From NCBI GenBank assembly GCA_022449565.1, contig JAKUSA010000014.1:1-32625 (forward strand): 32,625 nucleotides of DNA. Direction: 5' to 3'. The notes under the pieces are model-generated. The model was not told the DNA's origin. It ran no database searches and saw nothing but the letters and a program-made list of their open reading frames with translations. Positions 1 through 9,589 of this stretch are shown piece by piece (positions within the stretch are counted from its first letter, which is position 1; the number at the start of each line of letters is the position of its first letter). The position numbers and the translations under genes are program-made. The stretch comes from Acidimicrobiales bacterium (GTDB taxonomy: Bacteria > Actinomycetota > Acidimicrobiia > Acidimicrobiales > MedAcidi-G1).

Positions 1-11
1 GCGGCCCTCGG

Positions 12-37
12 ACCGGCGCCGATGTCTCGGCGCCGGT
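12..37. other. Perfect 11-bp inverted repeat with 4-nt loop (ACCGGCGCCGA-TGTC-TCGGCGCCGGT)
   Basis: Read directly from sequence; just upstream of the first CDS, with no T-tract. Confidence 0.6.
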
Positions 38-49
38 ACGGTCACGGCG

Positions 50-757
50 GTGCACCCGATGGAGCGCCTACGCCTCGTAGCCCGGGCCGGAGGTTCCGCT
101 CGCGAGGTGGCTCTTGGCGCGGCACAGGCGCTCAGTCCGGTTGCCGGGAACCCGGCGGCGTTGCTTACGGCCTGCCGACGTCTTGTGGCCCGCAGGCCCG
201 GATCCGGACCGCTGGTCTGGCTCGCCGCCCGCGCTCTCTGCGCCCCCAACCCGGCGGACGCCCTTCGCCAGTCGGAAGTGCTCCTCCGAGCCGATCCGAC
301 ACCTGATCGCATCGGGGGGTCGTTGCCCGCCGGGTCGGTGGTGGTGGTTGCCCAGGGTGTGCCCTACCCCGGATCGGACCGAAGGCCGGACCTTCAGGTG
401 GTGGTGGGCGAGGAGGCTGCTGTTCCAGCCGCCGATCTGGTACTGGCCGAAGCGACAGCCTGGGGGCCGGACGGGTGGCTGGCTCCTACGGGGACGGCGG
501 CACTGTTGCAGCAGGCCTCCGCCTCGGGGGCGGAGGCCTGGGTAGTCGTCGGCCGGGGGGTGGCCCTGCCCGAACAGATGTGGTCACTGGTCGTGGCCGA
601 CCGTCGACCCGACCAGTGGGCCGGGTTCGGTCTCGACCTACTCGGGTCGGCGCCGGTCGTTCAGGTGCTCGGGGAAACGGGTCTGGTGATCCCCAGCCTG
701 GTCGCCGGGCGGTCCGACTGCCCGGTGGTGGCCGAACTCTTCGGAGGGACGGTATGA
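50..757 (+). CDS. Hypothetical protein upstream of mutY
   Basis: 235-aa ORF ending within 4 nt of the mutY start; no confidently recognised domain. Confidence 0.6.
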   Translation: MHPMERLRLVARAGGSAREVALGAAQALSPVAGNPAALLTACRRLVARRPGSGPLVWLAARALCAPNPADALRQSEVLLRADPTPDRIGGSLPAGSVVVVAQGVPYPGSDRRPDLQVVVGEEAAVPAADLVLAEATAWGPDGWLAPTGTAALLQQASASGAEAWVVVGRGVALPEQMWSLVVADRRPDQWAGFGLDLLGSAPVVQVLGETGLVIPSLVAGRSDCPVVAELFGGTV

Positions 758-1626
758 CCGGGCTCGAACCCCTCCCAGGAGTGGTTCTGGAGTGGGGTGG
801 GGCCCACCGACGGGATCTTCCGTGGCGTCATACCCGGGATCCGTGGGAGGTGCTGGTCGCCGAGGTGATGCTTCAGCGGACCGGGGCCGATCGGGTGTCC
901 TCCTACTGGAGTCGGTTCCTGACCCGATTCCCGACCCCGGCGGCCTGCGCTTCGGCTCCGCTGTCGGAGGTCATCGTCGAATGGACGGGCCTGGGGTACA
1001 ACCGCAGGGCGCTGAACCTTCATCGTTGCGCTGTCGCGCTTGTCGAGCGCCACGGAGGACAGGTCCCAGAAAACCTTGAGGACCTGCTGGCCCTACCGGG
1101 GATCGGCGCCTATACGGCCCGAGCGCTATTGGTCTTCGCCCTCGAACGGGATGTGGGTGTGGTCGACACCAACGTAGGTCGGGTCCTGGCTCGCTGGTCG
1201 GGGGAGTCGTTGAAGCCGTCCCGGGCCCAGGATCTAGCTGACCGCTCCGTTCCCAACGGGGAGGGGTGGGCCTGGAACCAAGCACTCCTCGATCTCGGCG
1301 CAACCATCTGCCGGGCCGGTGAGCCCGATTGCGACCGATGCCCGCTGTCTACCGACTGTCAATGGAAGGGGTCGGGACCTGATCCGGCGCGCGGCTCGGC
1401 GCAAGTAGGAGGTCGACAGTCACCGTTCGAAGGTTCGGACCGTCAGGGCCGTGGTCGGCTTGTAGACGCCCTACGGCAAAAACCTGTGGAAGCCAACCTG
1501 CTTTCCGAGGCCATGGGTTGGCCCCGGGAACCCGACCGGGCAGAGAGGGTGGCTGCCGGCCTGGTCGCCGATGGGCTGGCGGAACGGGTGGGTGAGCAGT
1601 ACACCTTGCCGACCGGTGGCAGTTAG
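754..1626 (+). CDS. mutY: A/G-specific adenine glycosylase (MutY-like)
   Basis: In-frame ATG at 754 inside ORF 475..1626; HhH-type LPGIGAYTARALL, VDTNVGRVLAR, and Fe-S cysteines C-x6-C-x2-C-x5-C (CRAGEPDCDRCPLSTDC). Confidence 0.88.
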   Translation: MTGLEPLPGVVLEWGGAHRRDLPWRHTRDPWEVLVAEVMLQRTGADRVSSYWSRFLTRFPTPAACASAPLSEVIVEWTGLGYNRRALNLHRCAVALVERHGGQVPENLEDLLALPGIGAYTARALLVFALERDVGVVDTNVGRVLARWSGESLKPSRAQDLADRSVPNGEGWAWNQALLDLGATICRAGEPDCDRCPLSTDCQWKGSGPDPARGSAQVGGRQSPFEGSDRQGRGRLVDALRQKPVEANLLSEAMGWPREPDRAERVAAGLVADGLAERVGEQYTLPTGGS

Positions 1627-2150
1627 CCGACCCCGGTGAGGGCGGAGACCAGTTCGGCGACCGCCTCGTCGGCCAGGGCAACCATCTCTCCGTCGGTGCG
1701 GTCCTGAATGGGGTGGCCGACGAACACCCTGGCCACATCGAAGCCGAGGGCCCGGGCCTGGACCTCGGCAGCGTCGGTGAACGGGATGGAGGCCACCATC
1801 ACCGAGGGAACTCCCCGTCGCTCCAGGTCGTCGATGTCATGCACACTGCACGACGTGCAGGATCCTCAATCGGCGAGGGCTTCTATCACCGCGTCGCAGG
1901 TGGTGGCTATCTCGTGGCGTAGGTCGACCGGTGCCGGCTTGGTAAACGTCGGTTTGGTGTAGCGCTTGACCCGGGCTCCCAGTCCGCCAATTCGCTCCTC
2001 AACCCGATCAAGGAAGACGTCACCCCGAGGCTTGGAGATGTCGAGCAACCCGACGGTCAGCCCGGCGAGGCTCTCGGGGCGAAGGCACCGTTCCCGCTCG
2101 GCAGGTCGATCCTCCGCGGTGGGATCCAGAACGGTGGCATGGGTGTTCAT
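1623..2150 (-). CDS. UGSC-family selenoprotein (Sec at in-frame TGA 1866..1868, residue 95 of 175)
   Basis: ORFs 1866..2150 and 1623..1844 are in one frame separated by one TGA; readthrough gives ..DAVIEALAD-U-GSCTSCSVHDIDDLERRGVPSVMV..; hairpin follows the TGA. Confidence 0.88.
1836..1854 (-). promoter_or_regulatory. Candidate bacterial SECIS hairpin (UGSC gene)
   Basis: On - strand GUCGUGCA-GUG-UGCAUGAC, 8-bp stem (one G-U), loop starts 19 nt after UGA. Confidence 0.65.
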
Positions 2151-3616
2151 GGGATGACCTCCCTCGTCACCGGTTCGCTACCGGCCGGGCCGTTCAACCA
2201 GCCGCCGATCACCGCTGAGAATAGGCCTGCTGGGCCGCCGGCATGCACCACGAGCAGTCCACCCGGTCGGAACTTGGGAACGGTGATACCGGCCAGCCCC
2301 TCAGGGATACCCTCCTCGATCCCGCCAGCCCCGAACACGATCCCGTCGGTCTCTACCATGAGGAGCGCTGAGATCTCCTCTGTGAACCTCGTACGGTTCC
2401 AGCCGGCGTCTCGGTAGCGGGACATGTGCTCCGGTGAGATAACCAGCATGGCGTCGAGACCCATCACCATCCGGGGCGAAACGGCACCAAGCAGGGCGTC
2501 GGCCAGCATCCGGGTCAGCGACTCGGGGCTACGGCTCCGCTGGTCGACGACAAGGCGTGGCCCCTCCCCGCAGAACGCAGTGACCGCGCTCAGGTCGGGA
2601 CCAAACCCGCGTTCCTCAGCCAGAGAGGTCCACGGAGATCCGGCTTCGTCCTCGGCAAAACAGAATCCCTGTTTACCCATGTGGCCAAGCGTCGCCCGAT
2701 CCACACCTCCTGGGGCCCCGCCACCCATGTTGCGCACCACTAACTGCACTGCCCGGCCTATGGAGCTGTTGGCCCGATTGCCGTGGCCGAGAACGTTGAT
2801 CCCGGAGTTCATACCGATCTGGGAGGCGAGGGGGCCATTGACGATAAGGATCGGACCGACCGACATGGTGGTTGCTAATACGCCGTGCATGTTGAACTCA
2901 TCGCTGCAAACCGCTTCGACGGAAGCCAGCACGACTGGTAGGTACTCAGGTCGACAACCGGCCAGGACCGCGTTAACGGCCACCTTCTCCACTGTGCACT
3001 CGGCGAGGTTCGGCGGGATCAGACACACCACGTCATGGGCGTCCCGGCTGGTGCCCTCCAGCATCCGGGCCACCCGAGCCTCGGTGGGGGGCACCACGGG
3101 GAGACCATCAGTCCACCCCCGGTCGAACATCGCCTCGTGGTCGTCCTCGAGGGTGGCCAGGTTCACCCGGCGGGAGCTGAGTCTCGAGTCCTCGAACCGG
3201 GACCGGAGTTCATCGACCCGCCCGGGGTCGACCGTCAGCGAGCCTCAACCGGGCTTGAAGTCGGGAAGGTCGGGTCCAAGGGCGGTTTGGCCGGTGAGGT
3301 CATGCCAGGCGTCGCGGTCCCAGCCGGTGGTCCGGGCCACCTCGGTTCCGCCCTCGATACGTACCAGGGTGGGGACCGCGTCGAGGCCTAGATGCCAACT
3401 CACAGTGAGATCCGTGTCGTCGACCACCCAGTCGGCCTCGGTGGGGAACCCCGGGTCGTCCTGGCTGTAGACGGTGAGCCCCGGCTCCTCGGCGAGCTGC
3501 TCGAAGACCGGCACTACCAACTGGCAGGCCGGGCAGTCCCGTTTGACCACTGCGACCAGACCGTCCGATATCCCCAGATCGGCGAGGTCGGTGGCCACCC
3601 GTGGAGTCTCGCGCAC
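2147..3616 (-). CDS. Thioredoxin-like / 'GWTDGLPVVPPT' domain selenoprotein (Sec at in-frame TGA 3245..3247, residue 124 of 489)
   Basis: ORFs 3245..3616 (thioredoxin-like, KRDCPACQLVVPV) and 2147..3166 share a frame; the 78 nt between TGA and the GTG at 3166 is open and codes GSLTVDPGRVDELRSRFEDSRLSSRR; no ribosome-binding site seen before the GTG; TGA followed by Gly-Ser as in the adjacent UGSC gene. Confidence 0.75.
3212..3232 (-). promoter_or_regulatory. Candidate bacterial SECIS hairpin (Trx-UGS gene)
   Basis: On - strand GUCGACCC-CGGGC-GGGUCGAU, 8-bp stem, loop starts 20 nt after UGA. Confidence 0.65.
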
Positions 3617-3726
3617 CGGATACCCGGAGGGAGATTTGCGTCACAGCAGGACACCGTCTCACTGGGTGCCGCCTGAGCGCTCCCGGCTAGCCTCGAGCGA
3701 CCGGTAGCCGAGAAGAGGGCGGGAGC

Positions 3727-4215
3727 GTGGGCGAGACGATCGACGGGGACCGGTATCGGAAGGTGCTGGGCCGGTATCCCACCGGGGTCACCCTGGTCAC
3801 CGCCACCGGCGAGGACGGTCCGGTGGGCATGATCATCGGTTCTTTCGTCTCTGTGTCGCTGGAACCTCCGCTCGTCGGGTTCCTCCCCGCAAAGGGTTCC
3901 CAGACCTGGCCGTTGATCGAGGCCACCGGGGTGTTCTGTGTGAACGTGCTGGCTGACAACCAGCAGGGGTTGGTGGACTTGTTCGTCGGGAAGGAAGGCG
4001 ACCCCTGGGCGTCTGTGTCGTTCCGGCTGGCGGACTCGGGCTCTCCGATCGTGGAAGGCGCCGTGGCGACAATTGACTGCTCCATCGACCAGGTGGTCGA
4101 GGCCGGTGACCACTGGTTCGTGACGGGCGAGGTGACTGGGGTCGAATGCTCGGACGAAGGCTCTCCTTTAGTGTTCTTGGGCGGGATCTACGGCCGCTTC
4201 GAAGGCCTGCGCTGA
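3727..4215 (+). CDS. Flavin reductase family protein
   Basis: RYPTGVTLVTATGEDGPVGMIIGSFVSVSLEPPLVGFLP..FCVNVLADNQ typical of flavin reductase-like FMN-binding proteins. Confidence 0.85.
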   Translation: MGETIDGDRYRKVLGRYPTGVTLVTATGEDGPVGMIIGSFVSVSLEPPLVGFLPAKGSQTWPLIEATGVFCVNVLADNQQGLVDLFVGKEGDPWASVSFRLADSGSPIVEGAVATIDCSIDQVVEAGDHWFVTGEVTGVECSDEGSPLVFLGGIYGRFEGLR

Positions 4216-4733
4216 TGGCTGTCTACGCCATCGGCGATCTTGAGCCACAGATCGACCCAAGTGCCTACGTCCACCCAGACGCCGTGGTGATTGGCAATGT
4301 GGTGATCGGGGCCCGGTCTAGCGTCTGGCCGCACGCGGTCATTCGGGGCGATGACAACCTGATCAGTATCGGTGCCCGCAGTTCGGTCCAGGACAACGTT
4401 GTCCTGCACTGCACACCGGAGTTCTGCACCACGGTGGGGGACGATGTCACGCTTGGCCACCTCTGCCATCTGGAGGGGTGCACGATCGAGGACGAGGCGC
4501 TGATCGGGGTTGGGGCCGTGGTCTTGCACGAGGCGGTTGTGGGACGGGGAGCCATTGTGGGGGCCAATGCGGTAGTCCGAAACGGCCAGGTGGTTCCTCC
4601 TCTCTCGATGGCCCTGGGGGTACCGGCCACCGTCCGGGAAGGGACGGTCGCCCCAGGGGCCAATCTGGGTAGTGCCGAGTCCTACGTGGAGCGGGGTCCG
4701 AGGTTCTCGGACCTGATGCGGAGGGTCGACTGA
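4215..4733 (+). CDS. Gamma carbonic anhydrase family protein (hexapeptide repeat)
   Basis: Left-handed beta-helix repeats IGNVVIGARSSVWPHAVIRGDDNLISIGARSSVQDNVVLHC; ATG at 4215 overlaps the upstream stop. Confidence 0.85.
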   Translation: MAVYAIGDLEPQIDPSAYVHPDAVVIGNVVIGARSSVWPHAVIRGDDNLISIGARSSVQDNVVLHCTPEFCTTVGDDVTLGHLCHLEGCTIEDEALIGVGAVVLHEAVVGRGAIVGANAVVRNGQVVPPLSMALGVPATVREGTVAPGANLGSAESYVERGPRFSDLMRRVD

Positions 4734-4737
4734 GCAG

Positions 4738-5631
4738 GTGGAAGTAACCCTCGATCCGGGCCGCATCGGCGTTTGGACCGGTCTGCTCGACTCCCTGCCC
4801 GCCGCCCGGGCCGTCGAAACCGTCGCCGAACTGGAGTCGATGGGATATGGGGCGGTGTGGATCCCCGAAACGGTCGGGCGGGACGCCCTGGTCCACGCGG
4901 CGCTCCTATTGGGTGGCTCGGAGCGGATAGTAGTGGCCACCGGAATTGCCAATGTCTACGCCCGTGACGCCGTGACCATGGCTAACGGGGCTCGAACTCT
5001 TGCCGAGGCCTACCCGGATCGCTTCCTCCTCGGGGTGGGGGTGAGCCACGAACCCCTGGTGGCCAGGGTCCGTGGTCACGACTGGGGCCGGCCGGTGACC
5101 TACCTGCGGCGATACCTTCAGGCCATGGCTGACGCTCCCTACTGGGCCCATCGACCGTCGGCCGATCCGCCGGTGTGCGTGGGGGCCCTCGGGCCCCGGG
5201 CCCTGGCTCTGGCCGCCGAGTTGACCTGGGGCGCCCATCCCTACAACGTGACCGTCGACCACACAGCCGGGGCGCGGGAGTTAATGGGTCCCGACGCCTT
5301 CCTGGCGCCGATGGCTGCGGTGACCGTTGAATCCGACGCGTCCCGGGCGCGTGAGATCGGCCGACAGACGCTCGGCTTCTACCTGGATCTACCCAACTAC
5401 CGGAACAGCCTTCGCCGCCAAGGGTTCGACGACGAGGACTTCGTCGATGGCGGCAGCGATCGGATCGTTGACGCGCTGCGGCCCTGGGGAGATGTTGAGA
5501 AGGTGGCCGCATCGGTGCGTGAGCACCTTGACGCGGGCGCCGACCACGTGTGCGTGCAGGTCATGAATCTTCCAGGCGACGAGCTTCCTCTCGACGGGTG
5601 GCGCGCCCTGGCCTCCGCGTTAGTCGGTTAA
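4738..5631 (+). CDS. LLM-class F420-dependent oxidoreductase
   Basis: RIGVWTGLLDSLPAARAVETVAELESMGYGAVWIPETVGRDALVHAALLL; luciferase-like fold motifs. Confidence 0.85.
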   Translation: MEVTLDPGRIGVWTGLLDSLPAARAVETVAELESMGYGAVWIPETVGRDALVHAALLLGGSERIVVATGIANVYARDAVTMANGARTLAEAYPDRFLLGVGVSHEPLVARVRGHDWGRPVTYLRRYLQAMADAPYWAHRPSADPPVCVGALGPRALALAAELTWGAHPYNVTVDHTAGARELMGPDAFLAPMAAVTVESDASRAREIGRQTLGFYLDLPNYRNSLRRQGFDDEDFVDGGSDRIVDALRPWGDVEKVAASVREHLDAGADHVCVQVMNLPGDELPLDGWRALASALVG

Positions 5632-5636
5632 GCGCG

Positions 5637-6395
5637 GTGGCCGAGCATCACTTCACCTCAGGTGATCTGACCCTGGCCGCCCACTTGGAACTACCCGAGA
5701 CGGGTGGTGAGGGGGTGCCGGGGGTTCTGATTATTCACGGGTTCCCTGCTGGTCCCCGAGGCGGGGCGAACTCACCGTCGACGCTTCCGGAGCTGGCGTC
5801 GCGGATCGCCACGGAGATGGGATGGGTGGCCATGGTCCCTCACCTGCGGGGAATGGAGGGATCCGAGGGTTACTTCAGCCTCGACGGGTGGCGGGACGAC
5901 GTGCAGGCAGCGGCCGTCGATCTCCTGGACCGCCCGCGGGTGGACGGCGTATGGGCCATCGGTTTCGGCACCGGAGCCGCCCTGGCGGTCTGCGCAGCGG
6001 CCCGCGAGACGCGGATCAGGGGGGTGGGGGCCTTGTCTGCACCGGCCGACTGGTCGGAGTGGGTCGCCGAGCCGCGACGTCTACTTATCCACGCCCGCCG
6101 GGCTGGGATCGTTCCCGGGGACGAGGTCACCGGTGGTTTCGAGGAGTGGGCAGCTGCGTTTGGCGACCTGGCCGCCGAACGGGCGGCACCAGATTTGGCC
6201 GGACGTGCCCTGTTGGTGGTGCATGGCACTGAAGATGACGTCGTGTCGCCACTTGAGGCCCGGGCACTCGCCGCAGCGCACGGGGCTGCCGACCTTCGAC
6301 TCATCGAGGGTGCCGGGCATCATCTCAGGCACGACCCGAGGGCGATCGCCGTGCTCCTCGGGTGGTTGGATCGGCAACGGCGGTTGGCCGGCTGA
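5637..6395 (+). CDS. Alpha/beta hydrolase (dienelactone hydrolase-like)
   Basis: In-frame GTG 5637 in ORF 5550..6395; VLIIHGFPAGPRGG and C-terminal LLVVHGTEDDVVSPLEAR..GAGHHLR. Confidence 0.8.
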   Translation: MAEHHFTSGDLTLAAHLELPETGGEGVPGVLIIHGFPAGPRGGANSPSTLPELASRIATEMGWVAMVPHLRGMEGSEGYFSLDGWRDDVQAAAVDLLDRPRVDGVWAIGFGTGAALAVCAAARETRIRGVGALSAPADWSEWVAEPRRLLIHARRAGIVPGDEVTGGFEEWAAAFGDLAAERAAPDLAGRALLVVHGTEDDVVSPLEARALAAAHGAADLRLIEGAGHHLRHDPRAIAVLLGWLDRQRRLAG

Positions 6396-6442
6396 GCGCC
6401 GCTCCGTTGGCGATCTGGCATCAGAGGCGGTGAATTGGCGGT

Positions 6443-6476
6443 CGGGATTGTTACTATCCAGGTAGGAGAAATCCCG
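6443..6476. promoter_or_regulatory. Putative operator/promoter of sufB: CGGGATT-N20-AATCCCG around TACTAT (6452..6457)
   Basis: 7-bp inverted repeat flanking a -10-like hexamer upstream of sufB. Confidence 0.4.
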
Positions 6477-6499
6477 TCCCTCCCAGGAGCCGCCGACCC

Positions 6500-7903
6500 A
6501 TGTCAACCACCGAGATCGGCGTAGATCTCAGCCGCTACAAGCTCGGCTGGAGTGACGAGGAGGACTACGCCTACAAGCCCAAAAAGGGCCTCGACGATGA
6601 CATGATCCGCTCCATTTCCTCGATGAAGGACGAACCTGAGTGGATGCTGGACTTCCGGCTGAAGTCTCACCAGCGGTTCACCCGCCGGCCGATGCCAACC
6701 TGGGGCGGTGACCTCGACGGTATCGACTTCGACAACATCTACTACTACATCAAGCCGACCGGGGAGCTCTCTGACGACTGGGACGACGTCCCCGAGTCGA
6801 TCAAGAACACCTACGAGAAGTTGGGGATCCCAGAGGCCGAGCGCAAGTACCTGGCCGGGGTGACCGCCCAGTATGAGTCCGAGGTCGTGTACCACCGCAA
6901 TCGTGAGGACCTCGAGGCCCAGGGCGTCATCTTCCTGGATATGGACGGTGCCCTGCGTGAGCACCCCGAGTTGGTGAAGGAGTACTTCGGAAAGATCATC
7001 CCCCCCAACGACAACAAGTTCTCGGCTCTAAACTCGGCGGTTTGGAGCGGCGGATCGTTCATCTACGTCCCGCCCGGCGTGAGGGTCGAGATGCCCCTCC
7101 AGGCCTACTTCCGGATCAACGCTGAAAACATGGGTCAGTTTGAGCGCACCCTGATCATCGCTGATGAGGGCTCCGAGGTTCACTACATCGAGGGCTGTTC
7201 AGCGCCGGTCTACACCACCGACTCCCTCCACTCGGCGGTTGTAGAGATCATCGTCAAGCCTTCGGCCCGGGTGACCTACACGACTATCCAGAACTGGTCC
7301 AACAACGTCTACAACCTGGTGACCAAGCGGGCCCGGGTCGAAGCCGAGGGGCGGATGGAGTGGATCGACGGCAACATCGGTTCCCGATTGACCATGAAAT
7401 ACCCGGCAGTGGTGATGGTCGGCCCGAAGGCATCCGGAGAGGTTCTGTCGGTGGCTTATGCCGGCGCGGGGCAGCATCAGGACGCGGGGGCCAAGATGAC
7501 CCATGCCGCCCCTGAGACCACGTCCAGCATCGTCTCCAAATCGATATCCAAGGACGGCGGACGAACCAGCTACCGAGGCCTAGTCCGTGTCGAAGGTGAC
7601 GCCCACGGGTGCCGGAGCCACGTCCAGTGCGACGCCCTGATCCTCGACGATGAAAGTGTCTCCGACACCTACCCGTACATGGAGGTGGGCTCGCCGGACG
7701 CGGTGATCGGCCACGAGGCCACAGTGTCCAAGGTGGCCGACGACCAACTGTTCTACCTGATGAGTCGTGGACTGTCCCAGGAGCAGGCCATGTCGATGGT
7801 CGTCAACGGCTTTATCGAACCGGTCACCCGGACCCTGCCCATGGAGTACGCCGTGGAATGGAGTCGATTGATCGAACTCCAGATGGAGGGCTCGGTCGGC
7901 TAA
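6500..7903 (+). CDS. sufB: Fe-S cluster assembly protein SufB
   Basis: [70 protein letters not shown]. Confidence 0.95.
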   Translation: MSTTEIGVDLSRYKLGWSDEEDYAYKPKKGLDDDMIRSISSMKDEPEWMLDFRLKSHQRFTRRPMPTWGGDLDGIDFDNIYYYIKPTGELSDDWDDVPESIKNTYEKLGIPEAERKYLAGVTAQYESEVVYHRNREDLEAQGVIFLDMDGALREHPELVKEYFGKIIPPNDNKFSALNSAVWSGGSFIYVPPGVRVEMPLQAYFRINAENMGQFERTLIIADEGSEVHYIEGCSAPVYTTDSLHSAVVEIIVKPSARVTYTTIQNWSNNVYNLVTKRARVEAEGRMEWIDGNIGSRLTMKYPAVVMVGPKASGEVLSVAYAGAGQHQDAGAKMTHAAPETTSSIVSKSISKDGGRTSYRGLVRVEGDAHGCRSHVQCDALILDDESVSDTYPYMEVGSPDAVIGHEATVSKVADDQLFYLMSRGLSQEQAMSMVVNGFIEPVTRTLPMEYAVEWSRLIELQMEGSVG

Positions 7904-7950
7904 GCGTCCGGGTTGCCCTGCCGGCACCCCGTCTGGGGCACACTTGCACT

Positions 7951-8319
7951 ATGCCGATGCGCGAGGACTGCCTCAACTTCGAGAGCCGCAGTTATCCGAA
8001 TGGGGAAACGGTTCGCAAGTGCAACCTTGACCTGGCGCCGGAAGCTCCCTGGCGGTGCCCCGATGAGTGCACCTCGTTCACCAAGCGGCGGGTCGATGTG
8101 AACTGGAGTTACGGATCGTTGGTTACCCCGAAGACCCCGGAGGAGCCCGAGGGCCTTGGTTCCGACGACAGTATCGCCGCCATCCTTGACGCCGCAGAGG
8201 ACATCGTCAACGAGGCTGGTCCCCGGGTAATAGCCGACCTGGAGTCCGAGCGTTCCGGTCGGAACCCCTTCCGGCGGCTCCGGTCTAAGGGCCGCGGCAA
8301 GCGTCGACGCCGACGCTGA
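7951..8319 (+). CDS. Conserved-looking hypothetical protein with N-terminal Cys cluster
   Basis: In-frame ATG 7951; MPMREDCLNFESRSYPNGETVRKCNLDLAPEAPWRCPDECTSF, basic C-terminus. Confidence 0.65.
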   Translation: MPMREDCLNFESRSYPNGETVRKCNLDLAPEAPWRCPDECTSFTKRRVDVNWSYGSLVTPKTPEEPEGLGSDDSIAAILDAAEDIVNEAGPRVIADLESERSGRNPFRRLRSKGRGKRRRRR

Positions 8320-8613
8320 GGGGCCTAACGGGATTGTCCCGTATCAGGTCCAGAGGGGAGTCGGAAACTCGCCCACCGTGTCAATCGCCACAAGGATCTC
8401 CGGGCCGCTCGAGCCGACAAGGCCGCGGTAGATCTCCTCGCGCCGGCTTCTCCGATGAATCGGGCAATATCTGTCTCGCCGGTGCCCCGTTCTGCAGGCC
8501 AGGTGGGCAGTTCGGCGTTCCTGCCTGGGAGGGTGTTGTCGGGTTCGGTTTGCAACCCCGAAGGTTCGAGGTGGACGAGGCGGAGGCTCCTACCGGTACC
8601 CTGTGGGGTCCAC

Positions 8614-9585
8614 ATGGAGGAGAGCACCGTCACCCTCAGCGTTCCCGGTAACGACCTCATGCCGGGGCTGGTCGGGCAACGCGACGAACTGCTTCGGCAG
8701 GTCGAGGGGGCGTTCCCAGGTGCCGCCATCAACGTGCGTGGCAATGAGATCACCATCGGCGGCGACAATGCCGAGACGGTACGCCGGGTATTCGACGAGA
8801 TGGTCTTGATACTCGAGCAGGGGGTGTCGATCGATTCCCTGACCCTGGAGCGGGCCATCGACATGGTCCGAGCTGACGAGAGCCCTTCCGAGGTGTTGAC
8901 CACCGAAGTCCTCCGTACCGCTCGCAACAAGCCGGTACGGCCGCGCTCCGCGGGCCAGAAGCGTTACGTGGAGGCGGTCGCCGACGGCATCGTTACATTC
9001 GCCATCGGCCCCGCGGGCACCGGCAAGAGCTGGCTGGCGGTGGCGATGGCTATCCGGGCCATGAAGGCTGACCTGGTGGATCGGATCGTGCTGACCAGGC
9101 CGCTGGTGGAGGCCGGGGAACGGGTGGGTTTTCTCCCCGGGGACCTGATGGCCAAGGTCGACCCCTATCTCCGCCCGCTCTACGACGCGCTCTTCGACAT
9201 GCTCGACGCCGAGCACGCCCAGCGTCTCCTCGACCGCGGCCAGGTGGAGGTAGCCCCACTGGCCTTCATGCGGGGGCGGACCCTTAACAACAGTTTCATC
9301 ATCCTGGACGAGGCGCAGAACACGACTCCGGAGCAGATGAAGATGTTCCTAACCAGGGTGGGGTTCGGCTCGCGGGTTGTGGTGACTGGTGACATCAGCC
9401 AGGTGGACGTACCCGCTGGCCGCAGTGGGCTCGAGGGTCTGGAGTCGATGCTTACTGGGATCAACGGGCTGTCCTTTGTTCGCCTTGGCGCCAGAGACGT
9501 GGTCCGGCACCGGATCGTGCAGGACATCGTCGAGGCCTACGACCGGGCCGACTCCCGGTCGGTGGACCGGCCATCTGACGACTGA
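8614..9585 (+). CDS. PhoH family ATPase
   Basis: In-frame ATG 8614; Walker A GPAGTGKSWLAVAMA, Walker B SFIILDEAQNTTPEQMKMFLTRVGFGS, TGDISQVDVP. Confidence 0.93.
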   Translation: MEESTVTLSVPGNDLMPGLVGQRDELLRQVEGAFPGAAINVRGNEITIGGDNAETVRRVFDEMVLILEQGVSIDSLTLERAIDMVRADESPSEVLTTEVLRTARNKPVRPRSAGQKRYVEAVADGIVTFAIGPAGTGKSWLAVAMAIRAMKADLVDRIVLTRPLVEAGERVGFLPGDLMAKVDPYLRPLYDALFDMLDAEHAQRLLDRGQVEVAPLAFMRGRTLNNSFIILDEAQNTTPEQMKMFLTRVGFGSRVVVTGDISQVDVPAGRSGLEGLESMLTGINGLSFVRLGARDVVRHRIVQDIVEAYDRADSRSVDRPSDD

Positions 9586-9589
9586 CCCG

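Noticed and set aside
2424-3470. Long + strand ORF (348 aa) opposite the Trx/UGSC operon
   Set aside because: Composition (Arg/Ser/Pro/Thr rich) is typical of antisense shadow ORFs at high GC; the - strand has recognisable protein families.
8325-8930. 201-aa - strand ORF between 7951 gene and phoH
   Set aside because: Mostly antisense to phoH with shadow-ORF composition; the intergenic part could not be assigned.
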